Of a stretch of 64,000 nt of DNA, positions 51,216-61,344 are shown in pieces. A model generated the notes under the pieces. It saw nothing but the letters and a program-made list of their open reading frames with translations, was not told the DNA's origin and did no database searches. The stretch lies in the NCBI GenBank assembly GCA_000961575.1, contig LADP01000025.1, positions 99,335 to 163,334 of the forward strand, in the 5' to 3' direction. Each line of letters starts with the position of its first letter. Within the stretch, counting starts at the first letter, position 1. A program made the position numbers and the translations under genes. The stretch is from Peptococcaceae bacterium BRH_c8a (GTDB taxonomy: Bacteria > Bacillota > Desulfotomaculia > Desulfotomaculales > Desulfallaceae).

Positions 51216-51788
51216 TTATTTTTGCAAGGTCACAATAATGTTTTTTGCTATTTTGGTGATGGGTACGCATTTATCCATGCTGCGGCGCTGCAGGTACCGG
51301 AAAGCTTCTTTTTCGGTCATGCCGTGGGCTTCCATCAATAATCCCTTGGCCCGTTCCACAATCTTGCGGTTCTCTAAATCCTTTTTAATGTTTTTTATTT
51401 CGCCTTCCAGAGCCGCAATATGATTAAAAAAATTTAGGGCAACTTCAATGGCGGGTAGTACTCCGGCTTCCTGCAAAGGTTTGACAATCATCCCGTATAC
51501 GCCAGCTGACCGGGCTATTTCAGCCATGTCCCGATCGGAATAAGAGGTTACAATCAAGGCCGGCGCCAGGCGGTGGTCTTTTATTTCCCGGGCCAGGGTC
51601 AAACTACCACCCGGCAGGTCGTCGTCTATAATAATGGCATCAGGTTCGAGCTTAAGTGATGCCTGCAATGCGCTTCTGGCGTCATTGGATTCGGCTATCA
51701 CCAGAAAACCAGACCTCTGTAATATGTCTATTAATTGCTGGTGCAAGGCTTTATCTGCATCGGCAATAATTAATCGTGTTCCAAGCAT
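51216..51788 (-). CDS. ANTAR-domain response regulator (second copy)
   Basis: In the 190-residue protein the receiver domain has LIIADAD, the Asp in AIIIDDDLPGG and the Lys in MIVKPL. The ANTAR domain follows (NRKIVERAKGLLMEAHGMTE, then AFRYLQRRSMDKCVPITKIA). It lies directly upstream of the second glnA in the same direction. It is a paralogue of the 47170 gene, and one may answer a kinase while the other answers a different signal. No histidine kinase is in the window. Confidence 0.93.
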   Translation of the reverse strand: MLGTRLIIADADKALHQQLIDILQRSGFLVIAESNDARSALQASLKLEPDAIIIDDDLPGGSLTLAREIKDHRLAPALIVTSYSDRDMAEIARSAGVYGMIVKPLQEAGVLPAIEVALNFFNHIAALEGEIKNIKKDLENRKIVERAKGLLMEAHGMTEKEAFRYLQRRSMDKCVPITKIAKNIIVTLQK

Positions 51789-51888
51789 AGCACCACCCCT
51801 ACCACCCGGAGTCAGTAAACAATTTTAACACGTCCGGTTAAATTAGCACAAGCAGGGGTCAAGCTACGCCGGTAATAAAAATTTTAAA

Positions 51889-53943
51889 TTATTGTAGCAA
51901 TTCGGCCAGCATAGCAGATTCAGTAATCGGTTCACGGCAGGCCCGGTCACGGCAAACATATGCTGCGGCCCGCCCGTTTACCGGGCGTCGCTCCTTTATG
52001 TGGGGGGCCAGGTTTTCGAGCGCCTTTCTTTCTTCGTCACCGGGGTAATAAATAAAAACGGTATCCGGATTGTAACGTTGTTGTGACATATCCAGCATTT
52101 CCTGCACGGCCTGGTCGTCGCGATCCCCGGACACGGTAACACCGGTCACGGCACCGGCAGAAAAAAGCAGGGCGGTGACAAAGTAGGTGTAACCTTGCGG
52201 GTGCTCTGCTATGGTGCCGGCAAAAGTGTTGATTAGATGCCGGGCGGTATCTTCCATTTCGGTGTCCCCGGTGGTAGCGGCCAGCACGAGCATGTTCAGT
52301 GCCATCACCGAGTTACCCGACGGAAGAGCCCCGTCGTACACTTCCTTGGGACGGGCAATAAGTTGTTCGGCATCGCTGCCGTAAAAGAAAAAACCGCCCT
52401 TTTGGGCATCCCAGAATAAGTCCCTGGTTTGCCCGACCAATTCAACCGCCCGCACCAGATATTCGGGTTTAAAAGTGGCCCGGTACAGCTCAATCAGCCC
52501 CCAGGTCATAAATGCGTAATCATCCAGGTAGGCTTCATAGGCTGCTTCGCCATCTCGGTAACGGGCTAAAAGACGGCGGTCTGCCCTGATTAGTTTGCCG
52601 CGGATAAACGCCTCTGCTTTTTGCGCCGCTTCTAATAAGTTGCCCTGGCCCAATACCGCCGCGCCCCGGGCCAGGGCGGCAATCATCAACCCGTTCCAAG
52701 CAGTGAGTATCTTGTCATCCTTATGTGGGTGCACCCTCTTTTCCCGGTGCACAAAAAGTTTTTGGCGGGCTTCTTCCAGCATAGTAACCAGCTTTTCCGG
52801 CTCCAGGCCCAGTTCCGGGGCCCTCTCGGATGGCAAACCGCTGATTAAGTTGGGTATACTGTGCCCTTCAGAATTACCATTGGGGGTGATTTCGTAAACC
52901 CGGTTGTAGATGCGGCCCTTGCCCTCGCCAATCACTTCTTCCACCTCGGTGGGGGTCCAAACGTAAAACTTGCCCTCAACTCCTTCGGAGTCAGCGTCCT
53001 CGGCGGAATAAAAACCGCCTTCCGGGTGCGTCATGTCCCGGAGTACATAGGTGAAGATCTCACTGGCTACCCGGGCATAAAAATCGTTATTGGTGGCTTG
53101 GTAAGCTTCCAAGAAAGCCAGTGCCAACAACGCATTATCATAAAGCATCTTTTCGAAATGCGGCACCAACCAGTACTGGTCTGTGGAATAACGGGCAAAA
53201 CCGAAACCCACATGGTCGTAAATGCCGCCCCGAAACATAGATTGCAGCGTCTTTTCAGCCATCGCTAAAGCTTCATCATGGCCTGAGCTTTTCCAGTAGC
53301 GCAACAAAAATATGATGTTGTGGGGGGTGGGGAATTTGGGGGCCGCACCAAATCCCCCATGTTGGCGGTCAAATGCGCTACGCAATTCGTTAAAGCATTG
53401 CTCCGCAATTTCCCCCGGATCCAGTCCGGTATCAGCACCCTGCGGATTAAATTGTAACTGCTCCACGATCTGATCACCCGCCCGGGTGATCGCATCCCGA
53501 TCCTTTTGCCACTTGGCGGTCACCTGCTCCAGGATATCCAGCAGACCTGACCGGCCCCACTTGGTACGCTTGGGGAAATAGGTGCCCGCGAAAAAAGGTT
53601 TTTTATCCGGGGTTAGTAGTACGGTCAGCGGCCAACCGCCTTGCCCGGTAAGGGCTTGGCAGACGGTCATATAAATATGGTCAATATCGGGGCGCTCCTC
53701 TCGATCCACCTTAATCGAAACGAAGTGCCGGTTAAGATAATCAGCTACTTCCTGATCCTCAAAGGATTCCCGCTCCATGACATGGCACCAATGGCAGGTA
53801 GAATACCCAATACTTAGAAAAACCGGGCAATTACGCTTTTGAGCCTCCGCAAAGGCCGGATCTCCCCAGGGATACCAGTCCACCGGGTTGTTTTTATGCT
53901 GCAGCAGATACGGGCTTTTTTCATTGGCGAGCCTGTTAGCCAT
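51889..53943 (-). CDS. yyaL: YyaL-type thioredoxin-domain protein (DUF255)
   Basis: In the 684-residue protein the N-terminal thioredoxin-like domain has [13 protein letters not shown], a CHWCH motif near residue 50 and [20 protein letters not shown]. The rest forms the alpha/alpha barrel seen in sugar epimerase-like proteins. It is conserved from bacteria to human SPATA20; the activity is unclear. The ribosome site is AGGAGGTTACTTTTT. It stands alone. Confidence 0.93.
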   Translation of the reverse strand: MANRLANEKSPYLLQHKNNPVDWYPWGDPAFAEAQKRNCPVFLSIGYSTCHWCHVMERESFEDQEVADYLNRHFVSIKVDREERPDIDHIYMTVCQALTGQGGWPLTVLLTPDKKPFFAGTYFPKRTKWGRSGLLDILEQVTAKWQKDRDAITRAGDQIVEQLQFNPQGADTGLDPGEIAEQCFNELRSAFDRQHGGFGAAPKFPTPHNIIFLLRYWKSSGHDEALAMAEKTLQSMFRGGIYDHVGFGFARYSTDQYWLVPHFEKMLYDNALLALAFLEAYQATNNDFYARVASEIFTYVLRDMTHPEGGFYSAEDADSEGVEGKFYVWTPTEVEEVIGEGKGRIYNRVYEITPNGNSEGHSIPNLISGLPSERAPELGLEPEKLVTMLEEARQKLFVHREKRVHPHKDDKILTAWNGLMIAALARGAAVLGQGNLLEAAQKAEAFIRGKLIRADRRLLARYRDGEAAYEAYLDDYAFMTWGLIELYRATFKPEYLVRAVELVGQTRDLFWDAQKGGFFFYGSDAEQLIARPKEVYDGALPSGNSVMALNMLVLAATTGDTEMEDTARHLINTFAGTIAEHPQGYTYFVTALLFSAGAVTGVTVSGDRDDQAVQEMLDMSQQRYNPDTVFIYYPGDEERKALENLAPHIKERRPVNGRAAAYVCRDRACREPITESAMLAELLQ

Positions 53944-54220
53944 AAAAAGTAACCTCCTGAAGAAAACAATATGAGGTTATTATCCCAAATAGAGCTTAAA
54001 AAAATATGAACAGTTCTTTGCAAAAATATTACAATAGTGAGGTTTGGTATTTGACAGTAATCCATATAAGATCTTGGGCTTTACTAGGGAATAAATAAAA
54101 TATATAATGATTTTAATAGGTAAATATTTCAGATGGTCGGCGATTACCTCATTAATGTATTCGCCGTATGTTTTTGTACTTTTTTATTCAGAAACTGGAG
54201 TCGAGAAAGGTAGATAAACA

Positions 54221-54634
54221 ATGTCAAGGCAAATATTTATTACCCAGATGGACAAAGAAAGATTACAGAAACTTATTGATGGAGCAAAGGAATTTGAACC
54301 AGGTAGCAAAGAATACCTTAGAAACCTTGAACAGGAACTAAATCTGGCTCAAGTAGTGGCTTCTGAAAAGATTCCCCACGATGTAATTACCATGAATTCA
54401 AAAGTATTGTTGCGGGATTTAGAAACCGAAGAGGAAATGATTTATACTTTAGTTTACCCCGCTGATGCCGACCTGGCGGAATATAAAATTTCTGTACTGG
54501 CCCCTGTGGGGACAGCAATTTTAGGTTACCGTGAGGGAGAAGTCATTGAATGGAAAGTTCCAGATGGTTTGGTTCATCTGAAAGTGGCAAAAATTCTTTA
54601 CCAACCGGAGGCAGCCGGCGATTTTGACTTGTAG
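54221..54634 (+). CDS. GreA/GreB-like regulator (Rnk type)
   Basis: The ATG at 54221 follows AAAGGTAGATAAACA. The short N-terminal helices (MDKERLQKLIDGAKEFEPGS) and the Gre C-terminal FKBP-like domain (YTLVYPADADLAEYKISVLA, then PVGTAILGYREGEVIEWKVP) match Rnk, a GreA-like protein that binds RNA polymerase. A terminator follows at 54709. Confidence 0.88.
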   Translation: MSRQIFITQMDKERLQKLIDGAKEFEPGSKEYLRNLEQELNLAQVVASEKIPHDVITMNSKVLLRDLETEEEMIYTLVYPADADLAEYKISVLAPVGTAILGYREGEVIEWKVPDGLVHLKVAKILYQPEAAGDFDL

Positions 54635-54708
54635 GTCAAGTTTGGTAGTCCTTTAAACATTTGACAATGCTTGATTAAATAACTATAATTTTACTAAATT
54701 TAATGTAA

Positions 54709-54744
54709 AAATGGGTATTTCACTGGCTAGTGAAATACCCATTT
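54709..54744 (+). terminator. Terminator after the Rnk-type gene
   Basis: AAATGGGTATTTCACT and its exact complement form a 16-bp stem with a GGCT loop, followed by TGTGTTTTAATATT. Confidence 0.65.
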
Positions 54745-54794
54745 GTGTTTTAATATTATTTTACATTTTATGGTTTACTGTTGGAAGGTTAAAA

Positions 54795-55235
54795 ATGGAT
54801 AAATATATTATCTCAATACAAACATTTGAAAATATTATTAAAAATTTAGTTAAGTTGGAAGAGGAACAAGATATCCTTATTGATCAGTTTTTTTCAAAAT
54901 CGAGTCATGTTGAACGGACTGAAATAATTTGTTTGCTTGAAGAATATATCAAGCAAATAAACCAACTTTTGCGTATTGTTGACAAAAAGAATACTGAAGA
55001 TAGAAAACTCCCTTTTATAATTATTGGTTGTGAGATTGAGGTCGAAGATATGTGTAATCAGATTTTTAAGCACTTCAAATTGGTAAGCCCTCTTGAAGAA
55101 AGCATAAAATTTGGGGATGTGTCGATTTTCTCACCGTTAGGTAAGGCTTTATTGTTAAAAAAAGTTGGCGACATTGTGGATCTAAATATCTCGTTCAGTA
55201 ACATTAAATACAAAATTTTAAGTATTAATTTATAA
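54795..55235 (+). CDS. Divergent Gre-domain-like protein (146 aa)
   Basis: The ATG at 54795 (MDKYIISIQTFENIIKNLVK) follows GGAAGGTTAAAA; 28 upstream codons in frame cover the terminator hairpin and are not used. The C-terminal end (VSIFSPLGKALLLKKVGDIV) matches the Gre C-terminal SPLGKALLGKKVGD motif, while the N-terminus is unlike Gre. AT-rich, unlike its neighbour, so perhaps acquired. Possibly an RNA-polymerase-binding protein. Confidence 0.6.
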   Translation: MDKYIISIQTFENIIKNLVKLEEEQDILIDQFFSKSSHVERTEIICLLEEYIKQINQLLRIVDKKNTEDRKLPFIIIGCEIEVEDMCNQIFKHFKLVSPLEESIKFGDVSIFSPLGKALLLKKVGDIVDLNISFSNIKYKILSINL

Positions 55236-55252
55236 AAACCGTTGAGTGCTGG

Positions 55253-55289
55253 ACATAAAAAATAACCTCTGAGTAATATTGTGAGGTTA
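55253..55289 (-). terminator. Terminator of the 55368 gene
   Basis: On the minus strand AATAACCTC pairs with GAGGTTATT, which runs into TTTTTT. Confidence 0.65.
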
Positions 55290-55367
55290 TTAAAGGGCGC
55301 AGATTAGGATTTGAGGCAGGAGTCTGCTGCCATTTAAGGGTTTGCTATAGTCTTTTCCTGCCTAAAG

Positions 55368-55589
55368 CTATACGATTTTTTTATATTTTTTCTGCAAATA
55401 TTCGTTTTCGTTGACATAATCGCTGCAGGGCAAGGTAAAAGTGGAAACCAACTTTTGTACACCATGATTATACAGTTCTGCTTCCATGGAAAGTGCAGTT
55501 TTCATTAAAGCCAGCGAACTGAAACAATCGATCCCGTTTTTGTGTAAACATGTTTCACAAGGAGCCTTAATCATTTTTGCGTCCTTCAT
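55368..55589 (-). CDS. Small Cys-containing hypothetical protein (73 aa)
   Basis: The ATG at 55589 follows AGAAGGTGATACT. The protein starts MKDAKMIKAPCETCLHKNGI and has four cysteines (CETC, DCF, PCSD), possibly a metal site. It is diverged from asnB. Not recognised. Confidence 0.55.
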   Translation of the reverse strand: MKDAKMIKAPCETCLHKNGIDCFSSLALMKTALSMEAELYNHGVQKLVSTFTLPCSDYVNENEYLQKKYKKIV

Positions 55590-55780
55590 AGTATCACCTT
55601 CTATTATTTTGAGGTAAGTATACTAGAAAAAAGTGGTCTAATCAAGTATATTGTATACAAAATACAAATGTTCTAATTATCAGCCTATTCAATTAAATTC
55701 TCAGCCTTGTGAACCAAACTATGCATTCGGTCATAGTCTATACTAAGGCTACCGGGATGTTGTGGTATCTTTCCGGTTCC

Positions 55781-55830
55781 GGCAATGGCGCCCGCCTTTT
55801 GATTATTAATGGTGGGCGTCTATTTATTTT
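55781..55830 (+). promoter_or_regulatory. ANTAR-type hairpin and terminator in the asnB leader
   Basis: GGC-AATGGC-GCC (55781-55792) has an A1/G4 hexaloop. Its 3-prime arm is part of the terminator stem GCGCCCGCC/GGTGGGCGT (55788-55819), followed by CTATTTATTTT. It lies 85 bases before the true asnB start. A first hexaloop hairpin is not evident. Confidence 0.72.
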
Positions 55831-55914
55831 GTCAAATAGGCCATGAATACATTAATCACCACTGGCTATCGAGTAATGTGTCTTTTTTACTCTATACGGG
55901 GAGGGATAGATTCG

Positions 55915-57759
55915 ATGTGCGGAATTGCAGGCTGGATTGACTGGGGTAGGGATCTTACCGGGCAAAAATCAGTTTTGGAGGCGATGGGCAGAACCCTGGC
56001 TAACAGAGGACCTGATGCCGAAGGGTTTTGGTATTCACGGCACGCTGCTTTTGCTCACCGCCGTTTGATTGTAGTGGATCCGAAAGGCGGGGCCCAGCCC
56101 ATGATCCGCCAATGTGGAGAAAGACAATTTGTGCTGGTATACAACGGAGAGTTGTACAATACACCGGAACTGCGCAGGGATCTGGAGGCATTGGGATATA
56201 CTTTTAGGGGGCACTCGGATACCGAAGTGCTGCTTGTTGCGTATATCCAGTGGGGCGAAGATTGCGTGGAACGATTAAACGGTATTTTTGCCTTTGCGGT
56301 TTGGGAAGAAGCAGAACGTAAATTATTTATGGCCCGGGACCGGTTGGGTGTAAAGCCTCTCTTTTACAACGTACGAAACGACCATTTAATTTTCGGTTCC
56401 GAGCTGAAGGCGCTGCTGGTCCACCCGGAAATACACCCTGAAATTAATGCCGAAGGACTGGCTGAAGTACTGATTATGTCTCCGGGCCGTACACCCGGCC
56501 ACGGCGTATTTCGGGATATTGACGAGGTAAAGCCCGGTTACTGCCTTAGGTTTGACCAAGGTGGTATGCACATGCGCCGCTATTGGAAACTGCAAAGCCT
56601 GCCACACGAGGACGATTTAGAAACCACAGTGGGAAAAGTACGAGCTCTTTTTAAAGACACCGTGGAACGGCAGTTGGTGGCGGATGTACCGGTATGCACA
56701 CTGCTTTCCGGGGGTATAGACTCCAGCGCCATTACAGCCTATGCTGCTTTCGCCTTTAACGACAGCAGGCAAGGGCCTATCCATACCTATTCTATTGATT
56801 ACGTGGACAATGAACGTTATTTCAAGCCGAGCCTATACCAGCCCAACTCCGATACCCAGTGGGTAAACCGGGTTGCAGAACACCTTGGTACCGTGCACCA
56901 TTCCTTTTATATTGACACACCGGAACTGGTAGATTCATTGGCAATGGCAGTTAGGGCCCGGGATCTACCGGGTATGGCCGACGTGGATTCATCATTGTAC
57001 CTATTCTGCCGCGCCATTAAGCAGGATGCTACCGTTGCTTTGTCTGGTGAGTGCGCTGACGAAATTTTTGGCGGTTATCCCTGGTTTCATAAAAAGGAAG
57101 CGCTCAACGACGCTTCTTTTCCCTGGGTGCACATGATCGACGAAAGAATGAGTTTATTGGAACCTGAAATAATGAATATGATTCGGCCCAAGGAATACCT
57201 AAGCCGACGTTACCAAGAGACATTAGATGATGTGCCTTACTTGCCCGGTGAAACCACCCTGGAAGCCAGGGTACGGGAATTGCTTTACCTAACCATTAAC
57301 TGGTTCATGGCTACATTACTTGACCGGAAGGACCGCATGAGTATGGCGCTGGGGCTGGAAGTGCGGGTGCCCTTTTGTGACCACCGGTTAATGGAATATG
57401 TATGGAATATCCCCTGGGCCATGAAAAATACGGGCGGGATAGAAAAGGGCATTTTTAGGCGGGCTATGGCCGGGGTGGTGCCCGAGGAAGTTCTGTCCAG
57501 GCGCAAAAGTCCGTACCCCAAAACCCATAACCCGGCTTACACCGAGGCGGTACGCAGTTGGCTGGAGCAAATTCTAAATGATCCCGCCTCCCCGCTGCTG
57601 CGGTTCATTAATGTTGCCCGGGTCAAGGAGTTACTCAGTGCAAGCGGCGCTTCCTTCACCAGACCCTGGTACGGTCAATTAATGACCGGGCCGCAGCTTT
57701 TTGCTTATCTGATTCAGCTGGACATCTGGCTGCGGGAGTACAAAGTTTCCGTTTGTTAA
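55915..57759 (+). CDS. asnB: Asparagine synthetase (glutamine-hydrolysing)
   Basis: The ATG at 55915 (MCGIAGWIDWG) follows GGGGAGGG by nine bases and places the catalytic Cys at position 2. The N-terminal amidotransferase domain has RGPDAEGFW and YNGELYN. The C-terminal synthetase domain has the PP-loop LLSGGIDSSAI near residue 265 and SGECADEIFGGYPW. At 614 residues it is normal length. It turns aspartate and glutamine into asparagine and glutamate, consuming the local glutamine. The leader has an ANTAR-type switch. Confidence 0.95.
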   Translation: MCGIAGWIDWGRDLTGQKSVLEAMGRTLANRGPDAEGFWYSRHAAFAHRRLIVVDPKGGAQPMIRQCGERQFVLVYNGELYNTPELRRDLEALGYTFRGHSDTEVLLVAYIQWGEDCVERLNGIFAFAVWEEAERKLFMARDRLGVKPLFYNVRNDHLIFGSELKALLVHPEIHPEINAEGLAEVLIMSPGRTPGHGVFRDIDEVKPGYCLRFDQGGMHMRRYWKLQSLPHEDDLETTVGKVRALFKDTVERQLVADVPVCTLLSGGIDSSAITAYAAFAFNDSRQGPIHTYSIDYVDNERYFKPSLYQPNSDTQWVNRVAEHLGTVHHSFYIDTPELVDSLAMAVRARDLPGMADVDSSLYLFCRAIKQDATVALSGECADEIFGGYPWFHKKEALNDASFPWVHMIDERMSLLEPEIMNMIRPKEYLSRRYQETLDDVPYLPGETTLEARVRELLYLTINWFMATLLDRKDRMSMALGLEVRVPFCDHRLMEYVWNIPWAMKNTGGIEKGIFRRAMAGVVPEEVLSRRKSPYPKTHNPAYTEAVRSWLEQILNDPASPLLRFINVARVKELLSASGASFTRPWYGQLMTGPQLFAYLIQLDIWLREYKVSVC

Positions 57760-57784
57760 CTGTCCGTTATTTCACCTAAACGAG

Positions 57785-57813
57785 GTAGGGGCACCCCTCG
57801 CGGGTGCCCCTAC
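57785..57813. terminator. GC-rich hairpin between convergent genes
   Basis: GTAGGGGCACCC and GGGTGCCCCTAC pair exactly around CTCGC. It lies between asnB and the glutamate synthase operon, which converge here. It could be a shared stop, and it also resembles a dispersed palindromic repeat. Confidence 0.6.
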
Positions 57814-57817
57814 GATA

Positions 57818-58663
57818 TTAATAAGCGTAGATGTTCCCGTAGGGCCGCCTGGAAACGGGCAGCAATTTAATGAATTTACCGTTTAAAATTTCAGCCGGTT
57901 CTTTACTAAAGTGGCGGCAGTATTCATGGACGTGCGTTTGTAGTACTTGCCAGTCAAGATCATCCAACTCACGAACCCCCACCTCTTTACCCAACTGATG
58001 CGGTTCCACATGACCCCGCAGGTAAATAACGCCGCCGTGCATACCGGTGCCGATGTAGTTAGCCCGGTGGTTTTCGTTCTCCTTCAGACCCAGGCCCAAC
58101 ATAATTACCACCCCGCCGGCCAAGTATTCCCCCATGAAGTCCTGGGCCGTGCCGCCTATTACCAGCACCGGCAATTTGTCCCGGTACTCCTTCATGTGGA
58201 TGGCGGCCCGGTAGCCCACGTTGTCACGAACAAAAATCTTGCCCCCCCGCATCGCCATCGCTACAACATCTCCGGCCCGACCGTGAACGATGATTTCTCC
58301 TTCATTCATGGTATTGCCTACCCCATCTTGGGCGTTGCCGTTGACAATAATCCGGTGTCCGTCCAGGAAGATGCCCAGGTCGTTACCCGGGAACTTGTTG
58401 ATGGTGATAGTGACTTTGTGTTGCCCGTCGGGATTATACAGGCGGGTGCCGATGTACCGCTGCCCGAATACATTATTGATAATTATTTTCGAAACACCGC
58501 TTAGCATGGCCTCCCGGCAGAGGTCGTTAACTTCTTTATGTTTTAAATCCCGGGCCTCAATCACAGCCGTGCTGCCGTCAATGTACATACATTCCGAACA
58601 TAACAGTCCGGTAGGCCGAATTTCGCACAGGAAATTATCGCGATAACCAAATTTAATTTGCAT
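57818..58663 (-). CDS. Glutamate synthase GXGXG domain protein (GltB domain 3)
   Basis: The 281-residue protein shows the right-handed beta-helix of the glutamate synthase C-terminal domain: repeated G-rich rungs (GQRYIGTRLYNPDG, then IFLDGHRIIVNGNAQDGVGN, then GEIIVHGRAGDVVAMAMRGG). It is encoded as a separate protein, as in archaeal-type split glutamate synthases. It is the last gene of the operon. Confidence 0.92.
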   Translation of the reverse strand: MQIKFGYRDNFLCEIRPTGLLCSECMYIDGSTAVIEARDLKHKEVNDLCREAMLSGVSKIIINNVFGQRYIGTRLYNPDGQHKVTITINKFPGNDLGIFLDGHRIIVNGNAQDGVGNTMNEGEIIVHGRAGDVVAMAMRGGKIFVRDNVGYRAAIHMKEYRDKLPVLVIGGTAQDFMGEYLAGGVVIMLGLGLKENENHRANYIGTGMHGGVIYLRGHVEPHQLGKEVGVRELDDLDWQVLQTHVHEYCRHFSKEPAEILNGKFIKLLPVSRRPYGNIYAY

Positions 58664-58666
58664 GGT

Positions 58667-60181
58667 TTATTCCCCCGCTCCTTTTACTCCCAGCACGTTT
58701 AGTTCCCAATCCTCCAGCCCAATGCCACGCAAGTGGTCCCGGTTGCCCCGCAGGCTTTCAATGGCGTTGATGCCCATGCCTCCCAGCATCTCTTGGATTT
58801 CATGGCTCCAGGCCTGCATCAGGTTAACCAGCCTTTGGGTGGTGAGTTCAGGGTTTAAACGTTTAATCAGGAAAGGATCCTGGGTGGTGATGCCCCAGTT
58901 GCATTTACCGGTATAGCATTTCTGGCACAGAGTGCAGCCCATGGCAATCAGGGCGGCAGTACCAACGTATACGCCATCGGCGCCCAGCGCTATGGCTTTA
59001 ATGGCATCGGCCGAGCACCGGATGCCTCCCGCAACCATTATAGAACACTTATTCCTGATGCCTTCTTCCCGTAGTCTCTTGTCCACCGCCGCCAGGGCTA
59101 ATTCCAAGGGGATGCCCACGTTGTCCCTGGTGGTCTGTGGTGCCGCCCCGGTGCCGCCCCGGAAACCGTCAATGGCTACAATATCTGCTCCGGCCCGGAC
59201 AATGCCCGAGGCAATGGCGGCCACGTTGTGCACCGCGGCTATTTTTACCGATACCGGTTTTTCGTAATTGCTGGCCTCTTTTAAAGCGTATATCAGCATC
59301 GATAAGTCTTCGATGGAATAAATATCATGCTGGGGCGCCGGTGATAATGCGTCGGTGCCAATGGGAATCATTCTGGTTTCCGAGATATTGGCCAGCACTT
59401 TTTCCCCGGGCAGGTGGCCTCCGATACCGGGCTTGGCGCCCTGACCAATTTTAATTTCAATAATTTGTGCGTTATTCAGATAATCAGCGTCCACACCAAA
59501 ACGACCACTGGCGCACTGCACAATGGCATTGCCGCCGTACTCCCGGCGCATGTGCTCAGGCAGCCCGCCTTCACCGGTGTTAAAAAGGGTGCCGAGTTCT
59601 TTGGCGGCCGCGGCCAGGGATAGGTAAGCCGGGTAACTGATAGCCCCGTATGACATCGCCGAAAACACCAGGGGCGTTGGTATGGCCACGTTGGGGAAAG
59701 ACTCGGTTTCCACCTCGAACCCGTCTGCGCAGCGGGTGATTTTAACGCTGTCCGGTTTGCGGCCCAGGTATGTTTTAAGTTCCATCGGCTCCCGTAGCGG
59801 GTCGATGGAGGGGTTGGTTACCTGGGAGGCGTTAAGTACCAAGTGATCCCAGTAAATGCGGTAAGGCTTGTCGTTGCCGCTGCCGGTAAGGATTACACCG
59901 CCGGTTTGGGCCTGTTTTTTCAGATTTTGCATTTTGTCCCGGGTCCAGCTGGCGTTGGGCCGGTAATCGGATGTCCGGGGCCTGACGTTTAAGGCCAGGG
60001 TCGGACACAGTACCACGCAGCGCTGGCAGCCCACGCAATCTTTTTCCCCGCTAAACATTCGATCCAGCTCGGCGTCATAACTGTGTACCTTGTTAGCACA
60101 CTGTCTTTCGCAGACCCGGCAGCGAATACACCTGTCTGCTGCCCTGTCGATTATAAACTCGGGTAATTGAAATGAATACAT
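58667..60181 (-). CDS. Glutamate synthase FMN/Fe-S domain protein (GltB domain 2) with ferredoxin head
   Basis: The ATG at 60181 (MYSFQLPEFIIDRAADRCIR) follows TTGAGGGTGATAAAT; a TTG 5 codons earlier is inside that site. The head holds two 4Fe-4S motifs (CIRCRVCERQC and CVGCQRCVVLCP). The FMN barrel follows (IKIGQGAKPGIGGHLPGEKV, DGFRGGTGAAPQTTRDNVGI), then the Cys set CTLCQKCYTGKC for the 3Fe-4S cluster. It makes glutamate from 2-oxoglutarate and ammonia. It has 504 residues. Confidence 0.94.
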   Translation of the reverse strand: MYSFQLPEFIIDRAADRCIRCRVCERQCANKVHSYDAELDRMFSGEKDCVGCQRCVVLCPTLALNVRPRTSDYRPNASWTRDKMQNLKKQAQTGGVILTGSGNDKPYRIYWDHLVLNASQVTNPSIDPLREPMELKTYLGRKPDSVKITRCADGFEVETESFPNVAIPTPLVFSAMSYGAISYPAYLSLAAAAKELGTLFNTGEGGLPEHMRREYGGNAIVQCASGRFGVDADYLNNAQIIEIKIGQGAKPGIGGHLPGEKVLANISETRMIPIGTDALSPAPQHDIYSIEDLSMLIYALKEASNYEKPVSVKIAAVHNVAAIASGIVRAGADIVAIDGFRGGTGAAPQTTRDNVGIPLELALAAVDKRLREEGIRNKCSIMVAGGIRCSADAIKAIALGADGVYVGTAALIAMGCTLCQKCYTGKCNWGITTQDPFLIKRLNPELTTQRLVNLMQAWSHEIQEMLGGMGINAIESLRGNRDHLRGIGLEDWELNVLGVKGAGE

Positions 60182-60192
60182 ATTTATCACCC

Positions 60193-61341
60193 TCAAATGG
60201 ATTTATTGGTACTTAATAAGTGGTCCTTGGAATTTAACCGCACTATTACCGGTTCGCCGCCGGGCGGCGTCCAGACCATGTCTAGATCCGGACAAACCGC
60301 CCTGATCGCTCCTTCCTCAGAGGAAAGGAACACCAGGTCACCTTTGGAGCCGGCCGTTATGGGGCGGAGCCGGATCCTATCCGTAAGCCCGATCATTTCA
60401 TTATGATGGGCCACGATGATGGTAAACGGCCCGTTGAGCAGCAGCGGGGCGTATACCGTACGCAGGGTAGTATAAAGTTTCTTTTCCTTTTCGCTCATTA
60501 GTTTGATGGCATCCCATAGGGGAGGGGCGAATATTTTGCTGACCACCTCAATGGGCAGGCCTTGTTTGCGCATTAACAGGTCGACAGCGTACGCCACTAC
60601 TTCGGTGTCGGTATACAGCGTACAATAATAATCGTGCATGGCCAGAAATCTGCGGTTGGTGCCGTAAGAAGAAATTTCACCGTTGTGTACCACGGTCCAG
60701 TCCAGGATACCGAAAGGGTGCGCGCCGCCCCACCACCCCGGCGTGTTGGTTGGAAAACGACTGTGCACAGTCCATAGGTACCCCTGGTACAATTTATCCA
60801 GCATGAAGTAGGCGGCTACTTCTTCCGGGAAACCCACGCCTTTAAATACACCCACGTTTTTACCCGATGAAAACACATAGGCGTCTTCTATATTAATGTT
60901 TACAGACATTACCTTATTGACCACGTACTCGTCGTCGGTCAGATTTTCTTCGGTTCCCTTTTTTCGAGGCGGTGGGGATACGAAATATCTCCACACCAGG
61001 GGTGGTTGAAAAACTTTCACTCCCGGGTCAGTGGGGATCTCTTCGTCATAGACCACATAAAAATTCTGCTTTAGGTATTCTTCCACCAGGCGTTTAGCAG
61101 CCTGGTTTTTATCTTGGTACATCACGTGAAAAGCGTAGTATTCTTGGTAATCAGGGTAAATACCGTACACCCCAAATCCACCGCCCAGGCCGTTGCCCCT
61201 AACCTTCATGTTTTTAATAGCCTTAATGGCCATGTCGCCGCCAAACCGTTTGCCGGTAGTATCCATCACGCCGAAAAGCCCACAGGCTTGCATTTCTTTG
61301 TCTGGTGTAAACCGCTCGCTCTGGTGATCCTGCTGCCTCAT
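60193..61341 (-). CDS. Glutamate synthase class II amidotransferase domain (GltB domain 1)
   Basis: The ATG at 61341 follows AGGGGTGATGTAGATT. The 382-residue protein begins with a short propeptide, so the Ntn nucleophile would be the Cys in KEMQACGLFGVMD (residue 20). Further motifs are VRGNGLGGGFGVYGIYPDYQ, HSRFPTNTPGWWGGAHPF and VVHNGEISSYGTNR. It releases ammonia from glutamine for the FMN subunit. Its stop overlaps the next gene region. Confidence 0.93.
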   Translation of the reverse strand: MRQQDHQSERFTPDKEMQACGLFGVMDTTGKRFGGDMAIKAIKNMKVRGNGLGGGFGVYGIYPDYQEYYAFHVMYQDKNQAAKRLVEEYLKQNFYVVYDEEIPTDPGVKVFQPPLVWRYFVSPPPRKKGTEENLTDDEYVVNKVMSVNINIEDAYVFSSGKNVGVFKGVGFPEEVAAYFMLDKLYQGYLWTVHSRFPTNTPGWWGGAHPFGILDWTVVHNGEISSYGTNRRFLAMHDYYCTLYTDTEVVAYAVDLLMRKQGLPIEVVSKIFAPPLWDAIKLMSEKEKKLYTTLRTVYAPLLLNGPFTIIVAHHNEMIGLTDRIRLRPITAGSKGDLVFLSSEEGAIRAVCPDLDMVWTPPGGEPVIVRLNSKDHLLSTNKSI

Positions 61342-61344
61342 AAT

